From: Lineus longissimus
Taxonomy: Eukaryota; Nemertea; Pilidiophora; Heteronemertea; Lineidae
Length of the DNA stretch: 64,000 nucleotides
Assembly: GCF_910592395.1 (NCBI RefSeq)
Contig: NC_088310.1
Coordinates: 2,363,501-2,427,500, forward strand
Direction of reading: 5' to 3'
The notes under the pieces were generated by a model. It ran no database searches and was not told where the DNA came from. It saw only the letters and a list, made by a program, of their open reading frames with translations. Numbering within the stretch: position 1 is the first letter of the stretch; the number at the start of each line of letters is the position of its first letter. Below are positions 60,796 to 64,000 of this stretch, piece after piece. Both the position numbers and the translations under genes were made by a program.

Positions 60796-63700
60796 CATAC
60801 CTCTCATGTTCGTCAAGCCGTTTAATCCGGCGGTTTCAACGGGTCTCCTGGTGCATTATATTCAAGCCGATATCGAAGGTAAATTACCCTTTAAGCTGAG
60901 TTCTCCAGTGCCACCCGCAAGATATATTGGACATAAAGCTGTCAGAGAATGGTACAATGAAATATTTCATATTACAATCAGATGGTGATCAGTTGATGTG
61001 AAATACTTGGATGGCTCTGTAGCGGCTTAGAGAATTAAAACGCTATCAAGAGTAGGCGGGAAACGTAAGGCCGCGATATCAAGTGGTGGTGTTTATTATG
61101 TTTATCTTCACGCTGAAGTGGCCAATGAGGAAGAAATAATGGTATGAGCTTCTGGGAATGGATGGACAGGGTAACTGATATTGTACACTCCTTGCTGGAG
61201 TGGCTGACGACACCAACGTTGTTGCTGGTAGCCATGCCTTGCCTTGTCGATTCAGTGAGACAAACGATAACGGATAATCCCATCTTTAAAACATCATTGA
61301 ACATACAATCATCCATCCTGAGCTCTCCTCAAACAGACCACTTGAATACTTCAAGACATTCCGAGCAATTTCAAGGTTCCAATCGTTACATCAGTCTTCA
61401 GGGATTTGTCATGGAGAAGTTCTTACTGAGTAGCAAAGATTTCCCTTATCGTCTTCCCGGTACAGTTGTCCTTACTGATGCTCAGTAACTAAGTAATTTA
61501 CGACATTGGGTGTCTCTCGAGATGACCAATGCCATAAATGAAGCATCTCATGAATTCCTATTGGCTTCTCCTTTAAATCGTTGATCCAGAGTCAAGTTGT
61601 CATATCTTCCTGGTCTTAACGGAGACTACACTTTACCATGAGCAATTTGTGGAACGAAATATTTCAATTGGATTTTAACTTGAAGGTCATGAATGGCCAA
61701 CATTTGTTGCATCCTGAGAAAAGGACTATATCTACATCTCATCAAATCAAGGACATTTATAGACAAACAAAGCTTTGCTCTTGGAGAATTATCTCGAGCA
61801 GCGTCCCTCATGAATAACATCAATCTAAAATCGTCCAACTAGTTTGCCACGCATCAGCACCAATATTCCTCCTCCACATAGACTGATGATGTTACTTGTT
61901 CAGGCCAGGCAAGTTTAAGTGTTGGTGTTTAGCATGGGGCATGAGGATAGGGACAGAAAGGGAAGGATATCATCAAACTTGTTCAACATGAACCATAACC
62001 AATATTCCATCACGGCACATCATGCTGGAAATTCAGGCCTGGGTCAGTTTCTTTGTAGGTTTTGTGGTGGAGTTACAATGACTGGATGCTCTGGTCCAAG
62101 GCAATCTTCAGGCAACTTTTGAGGGCCAGCATCAACATCTGACCACCGCGAAACCACCTGGACCATGACTGGCAAAACTATTATCATCAACTGACAAGGG
62201 CAAAGCAAGTTATGATCGTTGACTCTGAAGTGGGCATAGCAGGATGCAGTACCCCCAATTCCTCAAATACCCAATGGGAAACTCAGGCCAATGATCTTGC
62301 AACCCAGGACTGATGACAACGAGCCATACAACATGACTGCCCACTGCGTGAAGCCCTGAAAAGAAATCTAGCCGATTTGTTTCAACATGCACTGCGACAA
62401 TGAATGCGGAGGGCAACTGAGTACATCTGATGCATAGGATTGACTGCCGAAGGAGTAAATACAAAGAAAAAGATAAGAAGGAAAGGAACAAGGCAATAAG
62501 GAGAATTTCAGGAAGCTATTCAAATCAGCTTTTGGACATTGAGAGCAGAAAGTATAAGCCTTGGCCTGATGTGTTTACCCTCTGATCTTCTCCTCTCTCC
62601 ACCGAAGTGTTCTCCGTGCAAAAGATTGATTTTGGAATGTTGTTGGCTTCCATGTGTACCAAGCAATGAATCGGTAATAAATCAAAGAGATGATGTGTTA
62701 AGGTTTGTTAATGCGGCATTGGATGTTGTCAGGATTGGCAATGCAAACGGTTGTCATGTTGCCAATAGGTCAATACTAGATTCTGGAGGCAACATAACGC
62801 AATTTGTTCAAATGGACTTTTTAAGGTTTGGTCCTGCCAGGATGTTGGGAATGCAGTTGACAGATAGGTCAAAGATCGGTTTCTTCCTGAAGGCATGCAA
62901 CCATGCAAATTTTATCCAAATGAACTGAGCAACTTTAAGATTCGGACAACTTCCACAGATTATAGCATTCAGGTTGGCAAAAGTTCCATTGTGACAATAG
63001 TACTGAGGCGAGAGTGTTGTGATGGTAGAAAATCTCAGTAATTATGCAGAATTTCCATCATTTCTTCACTGTCTTCATTAGACTGATAGTTATTTTCAAG
63101 TTCCATTTGCACAAATCCACACGAACCATTGGCATTTGAAAGCAGCTGGATGGGTTGGCATAAGCTACCAATCACGAAACTCATCCTGTGCCATCAGATG
63201 ACCGCTAATAGTTTGAGGCTAATGAGGCGACTACGGATTAGCATACTTCCTCCGTGTAGCATTCCACCAGATGGTATGAGTTTTTTTCACAATTCTTTTT
63301 GGTTGGTTCAAAGGCTGCTTGCTTTATTCTGAGGAGACAGGGGATAGGCTCACCATTTTGCAAGCTCCTTTTTCTCTACCACAAATCCGCAAATGACATG
63401 AGGGTTTTTTAATGCACCACTTGCTAGGACTCGTTCAAAGAATGCTACATGAGACCTGATTCTGTGTTGGCAGCACCAAACTGACGGCACACATTAGAGT
63501 TATGATTTTCCCGGTCTCCACCGAAAACTGTGAGGGGTTTCAAGGAGATAAACGATTGCTTACCGTTTCTTCTGCTAACCTATTGAAAACTCTAGCATAT
63601 TGCCACTTATTGCTGAGGCTATCTAATAATTTCTTCTAGCATGTATCTCTGCGATTATCAGTGTAACCGAGGTACTCAGGCCATCACCCATTAGCTCTGT

Positions 63701-63897
63701 CATTTCCCTTCACCATTAGGGAGACTCCCGCCCCTCAAAGCCAGCTCATACCAACGTCACACAAATAAATCAACCGGTTTTTACGTCAGCAAGATAATGA
63801 CGATGAGCAGATTTTCTTCATCAAGAAAATGATCGATGTTACAGGTGAACAATGGAGGAGTGGATGTTTGAGGACGATAGATCTAGAATTTGCATGC

Positions 63898-64000
63898 TAC
63901 CTGTTTGTCAGGAAATGGTTCATTGCGTAGCTTTATTTTTGTCAGGACATAGTTTGTTGCCCCGCTTTGTCTTGTCAGGTCATGGTTCATCGCCCAGCTT
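63898..64000. repeat. Tandem repeat at the right edge, about 35-bp unit
   Basis: Three diverged copies of TTGTCAGG(A/T)(A/C)AT(G/A)GTT(C/T)(A/G)TTGC then a GCTT word. It may continue past the window. Confidence 0.65.

Larger units (their letters stand above)
57321..64000. other. Probable long SNAP25 5' intron; repeats only
   Basis: No exon for the SNAP-25 N terminus or any other gene could be supported on either strand; the open frames are short and domain-free. It holds a 48-bp direct duplication at 60003-60098, a loose ATGCCAACATCTGCAATCT repeat at about 60635-60795, and a tandem repeat at the right edge. Confidence 0.45.

Noticed and set aside
60806-60988. A 60-codon plus-strand frame starting MFVKPFNPAVSTG
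   Set aside because: Looks somewhat protein-like, but it is short and isolated, and I could not tie it to a family or to neighbouring exons.
63555-63600. Candidate SNAP25 upstream mini-exon on the minus strand (LAEET before GTAAGC)
   Set aside because: Resembles the SNAP-25 LADES motif only loosely and gives a very short exon; not enough support.

Overview
The window is eukaryotic: its genes are split by short GT-AG introns, it is AT-rich and repeat-laden, and it carries metazoan families (SNAP-25, a class A GPCR, PAN/apple and CUB-like ectodomains). A marine bilaterian invertebrate, most likely a lophotrochozoan, fits best; that placement is inference. All gene models were built by eye from reading frame plus splice phase, with no transcript data.

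Layout. 1-2.4 kb: 3' end of an unrecognised single-pass membrane protein gene (+). 3.7-6.6 kb: a six-finger C2H2 zinc-finger gene (+). 8.3-12.0 kb: a six-exon type I membrane receptor gene (-) with a rhamnose-lectin-like domain and a CUB-like domain. 14.5-15.6 kb: an intronless class A GPCR (+). 15.0-32.9 kb: a tandem array of about 4.8 kb units. Each duplication breakpoint lies inside the GPCR, so the array holds one whole GPCR, two amino-truncated GPCR copies and four copies of a three-exon gene for a secreted PAN-domain protein. One unit has a nested duplication, and two non-LTR retroelement fragments interrupt the array. 34.3-39.8 kb: WARS1 (-) and WDR25 (+), head to head with 239 bp between start codons. 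46.8-57.3 kb: the 3' part of SNAP25 (-); its first exons are not found and probably lie beyond the right edge.

The most striking feature is SNAP25. The 49-nt exon that encodes the central layers of the first SNARE helix, including the ionic-layer glutamine, is present in five intact, divergent versions plus degenerate relics. Because 49 is not a multiple of 3, exactly one copy must be included to keep frame, which predicts mutually exclusive splicing. Two alternative terminal exons also encode different ends of the second SNARE helix, so up to ten SNAP-25 proteins could come from this part of the gene.
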